The notes under the pieces: generated by a model
Seen by the model: the letters and a program-made list of their open reading frames with translations, nothing else
What the model was told of the DNA's origin: nothing
Database searches by the model: none
Shown here: positions 15,465-17,490 of the stretch, piece after piece
Position numbering within the stretch: position 1 is the stretch's first letter
Layout: each line of letters starts with the position of its first letter
Assembly (NCBI GenBank): GCA_004378665.1
Contig: SOIA01000115.1
Location: 1 to 17,490, forward strand
DNA: 17,490 nucleotides
DNA from: Candidatus Aminicenantota bacterium
GTDB lineage: Bacteria > Acidobacteriota > Aminicenantia > Aminicenantales > Aminicenantaceae
Reading direction: 5' to 3'
Made by a program: the position numbers and the translations under genes

Positions 15465-16084
15465 GACTTTAACTTCTCCATCAGCGAATCAAAGGCCTTC
15501 TGAGTCAACACAAGCCATTTATGGTTCAGAACATCGTAAACATTGACCAAGTTGTAATCCACGGCTTTAACCTTCGGGATATTCCTCAAAGACAAAAACA
15601 AGTTTTTATTTTGATGATGATCCACGATCAATGCAGAGTCCAGTTTCAAAGCCTGCAAAAGCTTAGCTCCTTGCTGAGTCTTTGGCTCCTTGAGCTCCAG
15701 AGTCTTTAGTATGATCACCTGCTTATCGGCCAATTTCATGGATAACGCCGACTTCAATGCATTCCGTCTTGCCTTTTTCGGCAGACTGTAATAATAATCT
15801 CTGGGTTTTGGACCAAAGGTCACGCCACCCTTCCTCCACAGGGGAGAACGGATGCTTCCCGCTCGGGCCCTTCCAGTGCCTTTTTGTCTCCAGGGTTTTC
15901 GGCCTCCTCCGCTCACTTCACTCCTGGTCTTGGTGGAGGCTGCTCCTCTCCTCTGATTCGCGCGGTAGTTCACCACGGCCTCATAAAGAAGATGCTCTTT
16001 GACGGGATAGGAAAAAACCTCTTTGGGAGCATTCATCTCGCTCACTTTCTTCCCGCTCTGGTCTAAAACTTGAATCTTGTTCAT
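15461..16084 (-). CDS. rplD: 50S ribosomal protein L4
   Basis: Binds 23S rRNA domain I early in assembly; its extended loop reaches the exit tunnel. The loop is visible as SGGGRKPWRQKGTGRARAGS (about 58-77) followed by RSPLWRKGGVTFGPKPRDY. The C-terminal domain has KKARRNALKSALSMKLAD and ends LTQKAFDSLMEKL. The 207-residue length is normal. In E. coli L4 represses the S10 operon through a leader hairpin; the 89-base spacer before rpsJ here is too short for a leader of that size, so this control is not supported. Confidence 0.98.
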   Translation of the reverse strand: MNKIQVLDQSGKKVSEMNAPKEVFSYPVKEHLLYEAVVNYRANQRRGAASTKTRSEVSGGGRKPWRQKGTGRARAGSIRSPLWRKGGVTFGPKPRDYYYSLPKKARRNALKSALSMKLADKQVIILKTLELKEPKTQQGAKLLQALKLDSALIVDHHQNKNLFLSLRNIPKVKAVDYNLVNVYDVLNHKWLVLTQKAFDSLMEKLKS

Positions 16085-16087
16085 TTC

Positions 16088-17026
16088 TTACTCTTTCTTT
16101 TTCTCCTTTTGCGGTTCATGTGGGGCAGATTCGGATTCTGGCTTTTCGGACGGCTCTTCTTTGTCTTTCTTTGACGCACTCTCTTTGGCCTCAGGTTGGT
16201 CCTTCTCTGGTTCAGGCTTCTCTTCTTTGGGTTTGACCTTTTCCTGCTGAGGCTTTTCTTCGTGTTCTTTCTCAGGTTCTTCTTTTTCTGGCCTTACCTC
16301 TTCGGGTGCAGGCTTTTCAGCTTTTTTCTCCTCTGGTTCAGGCTTCTCGGCTTGGGGCTGTGCTGGTTTTGCTCTCTCAGGCTCTGGTTCTTCCGGATGG
16401 AAATCTTCCTTTTTGATCAAAACATAACATCCCCTGGCTCCGGGAACTGTTCCTTTAACCACCAGGAGATTGTTGTCTCTATCCGCCTCGATCACGGTTA
16501 AGTTTTTGACCGTGATTCTCTGATTTCCCATCTGGCCGGGAAGTTTTTTTCCTTTGACCACACGAGACGGAAACGCTGAGGCACCGATAGAGCCTGGCGA
16601 CCTGTGAAACATCGAGCCATGACTGGCCTTGCCTCCATGAAATCCCCAGCGTTTTATGACTCCCGCAAAACCCTTTCCTTTGCTCGTGCCGACGACACGG
16701 ACTCTTTCTCCGACTTGAAAGATATCCACAAAAAACTGGTCTCCCTCCTTGACTTCCGCCTGTGTTCGAAACCGGAACTCTCGCAGGATTTTTGCCGGAG
16801 GAATTCCAGACTTCGTATAATGACCGACTAGAGGTTTAGATGGCCTTTTCTCTCCTTTTTCCTCGGCAAGACTCAATTGAAGAACTGAATAGCCATCTTT
16901 TTCTTCCGTTTTTTTCTGGATGACCGTGCACGGCCCGGCTTTGATCACGGTGACAGGAATCACATTCCCAGCGTCATCAAAGGTCTGGGTCATCCCCACT
17001 TTTCTGCCAATCAGCCCTTCGACCAT
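16088..17026 (-). CDS. rplC: 50S ribosomal protein L3 with long C-terminal Pro/Glu/Lys extension
   Basis: Early-assembly 50S protein whose loop reaches toward the peptidyl transferase centre. The core (1 to about 210) has GLIGRKVGMTQTFDDAG, KGKGFAGVIKRWGFHGG, SHGSMFHRSPGSIGASAFPS and KLPGQMGNQRITVKNL, and ends near GARGCYVLIKKEDF. Bacterial L3 usually stops at 205-215 residues. Here about 102 further residues (211-312) follow in the same frame, made almost only of Pro, Glu, Lys, Ala, Ser and Gln, with repeats such as EKPEPE. The core is complete, so this is an added tail rather than a frameshift. Its function is unknown. Confidence 0.96.
   Translation of the reverse strand: MVEGLIGRKVGMTQTFDDAGNVIPVTVIKAGPCTVIQKKTEEKDGYSVLQLSLAEEKGEKRPSKPLVGHYTKSGIPPAKILREFRFRTQAEVKEGDQFFVDIFQVGERVRVVGTSKGKGFAGVIKRWGFHGGKASHGSMFHRSPGSIGASAFPSRVVKGKKLPGQMGNQRITVKNLTVIEADRDNNLLVVKGTVPGARGCYVLIKKEDFHPEEPEPERAKPAQPQAEKPEPEEKKAEKPAPEEVRPEKEEPEKEHEEKPQQEKVKPKEEKPEPEKDQPEAKESASKKDKEEPSEKPESESAPHEPQKEKKKE
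16205..16348 (-). repeat. Short repeats in the 3' part of rplC
   Basis: The tail-coding part of rplC holds two exact 18-base copies (plus strand CTCTGGTTCAGGCTTCTC at 16205-16222 and 16331-16348), both encoding EKPEPE on the minus strand, 126 bases (42 codons) apart. Looser copies such as GGTGCAGGCTTTTCAG lie between. The identity at DNA level suggests the tail grew by local duplication or slippage; that is inference. Confidence 0.75.
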
Positions 17027-17028
17027 CC

Positions 17029-17349
17029 CTACTCTCCTCCTGTTCCAAAAGCTTGAATCTCAACATCAATTCCTGCAGGCAAATCAAGCTTCTGGAGCTC
17101 GTCGATGGTCTCGTTATTGTAATCGCTTATGTCGATCAACCTCTTGTGGATTCTCATCTCGAAGTGCTCTCGGGACCTCTTGTCGACATGCGGAGAACGA
17201 AGAACACAAAATCTGTGAATTCGGGTTGGCAGGGGTGTCGGACCAGAGATCTGTGCTCCGGTTCTTTTGGCTTTAACCACGATATCCTTCACAGACTGGT
17301 CCAGCAGCCGATGATCAAACGATTGGAGCCTTATTCTAATTTTTTCCAT
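17029..17349 (-). CDS. rpsJ: 30S ribosomal protein S10
   Basis: Head protein of the 30S subunit; in many bacteria it also pairs with NusB and NusG in antitermination and coupling. The sequence has KIRIRLQSFDHRLLDQS, the conserved SGPTPLPTRIHRFCVLRSPH, SREHFEMRIHKRLIDI and ends LDLPAGIDVEIQAFG. The length of 106 residues is standard. It is the first gene of the S10-type segment, two bases before rplC, and lies 89 bases after the tuf stop. Confidence 0.98.
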   Translation of the reverse strand: MEKIRIRLQSFDHRLLDQSVKDIVVKAKRTGAQISGPTPLPTRIHRFCVLRSPHVDKRSREHFEMRIHKRLIDISDYNNETIDELQKLDLPAGIDVEIQAFGTGGE

Positions 17350-17438
17350 TTTTCGTATTCCTCGTTCTCTTTGGTATTATTTCCTCTCAGTTCCGAATCT
17401 CTGTTCTTATTTTATATCCTCAACCCATCAATAGGTTT
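17350..17438 (-). other. Spacer between tuf and rpsJ
   Basis: This 89-base gap is the likeliest place for an S10-operon promoter or leader. On the minus strand it holds an AT-rich tract, TATAAAATAAG (within about 17409-17419), but no matching -35 box at usable spacing. A GAGG ribosome site lies shortly before the rpsJ ATG. I see no strong hairpin and no L4-type leader. Read-through from tuf is the simplest view. Confidence 0.4.
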
Positions 17439-17490
17439 CTACTCCTTGATATCGGTGACAGTGCCGGCTCCGACTGTCCGTCCGCCTTCT
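17439..17490 (-). CDS. tuf: Elongation factor Tu, C-terminal fragment
   Basis: The last 16 codons before a TAG stop (cta at 17439-17441 on the plus strand) read EGGRTVGAGTVTDIKE. This is the highly conserved C-terminal end of EF-Tu (the RTVGAGVV-type motif of domain 3). The rest of the gene lies beyond the right edge, so length and start are unknown. EF-Tu delivers aminoacyl-tRNA to the ribosome. tuf directly upstream of rpsJ is the common str-S10 junction, which supports the call. Confidence 0.92.
   Translation of the reverse strand, partial: EGGRTVGAGTVTDIKE

Noticed and set aside
16196..16501. Long plus-strand open frame opposite the L3 tail, rich in Phe and Leu, looking like a membrane protein.
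   Set aside because: It is the complement of the Glu/Lys/Pro-rich minus-strand tail; the hydrophobic look follows from reversing GAA/AAG codons, and it lacks a ribosome site or context.

Overview
This window is almost entirely one long ribosomal-protein gene cluster read from the minus strand. It is the bacterial S10, spc and alpha operons joined end to end, with the 3' end of the EF-Tu gene just upstream. In transcription order (high to low coordinates) it reads tuf (fragment), rpsJ, rplC, rplD, rplW, rplB, rpsS, rplV, rpsC, rplP, rpmC, rpsQ, rplN, rplX, rplE, rpsZ (zinc-type S14), rpsH, rplF, rplR, rpsE, rpmD, rplO, secY, adk, map, infA, rpmJ, rpsM, rpsK, rpsD, rpoA, rplQ. No member of the usual set is missing and none is broken. 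rpmJ (37 residues) and the tuf fragment were found by translating the gaps by eye.

The genes are packed tightly. Many stop and start codons overlap (ATGA, or overlaps of 1 to 14 bases), and the widest internal gaps are 94 bases (rpoA/rpsD) and 89 bases (tuf/rpsJ). I see no convincing internal promoter, so co-transcription and translational coupling are the simplest reading. The proteins build the 30S and 50S subunits. They are grouped with the translocon (SecY), adenylate kinase, methionine aminopeptidase, IF-1 and the RNA polymerase alpha subunit, so ribosome, transcription, secretion and N-terminal processing capacity can rise together.

At the left end, on the plus strand and convergent with rplQ, is a gene that enters from outside the window. 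It encodes a MltD-like lytic transglycosylase with an SLT catalytic domain and three LysM repeats. This is a cell-wall enzyme unrelated to the ribosomal genes.

Organism: clearly a bacterium. The MltD-like enzyme suggests a Gram-negative (diderm) cell. map lies between adk and infA, S14 is the short zinc type, and S4, L36, L24 and adenylate kinase carry cysteine clusters, all of which argue against an Enterobacteria-like gammaproteobacterium. Base composition looks moderate, near half G+C by eye. A deep diderm lineage such as Acidobacteriota/Aminicenantota is my guess only, with low confidence.

The least ordinary features are low-complexity charged extensions on several ribosomal proteins: about 100 Pro/Glu/Lys-rich residues at the C-terminus of L3, about 71 Glu/Lys-rich residues at the N-terminus of S5, a Lys-rich tail on L17, an acidic tail on RpoA and a roughly 29-residue N-terminal extension on L30. 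I found no new biological system, mobile element, CRISPR array or RNA gene.
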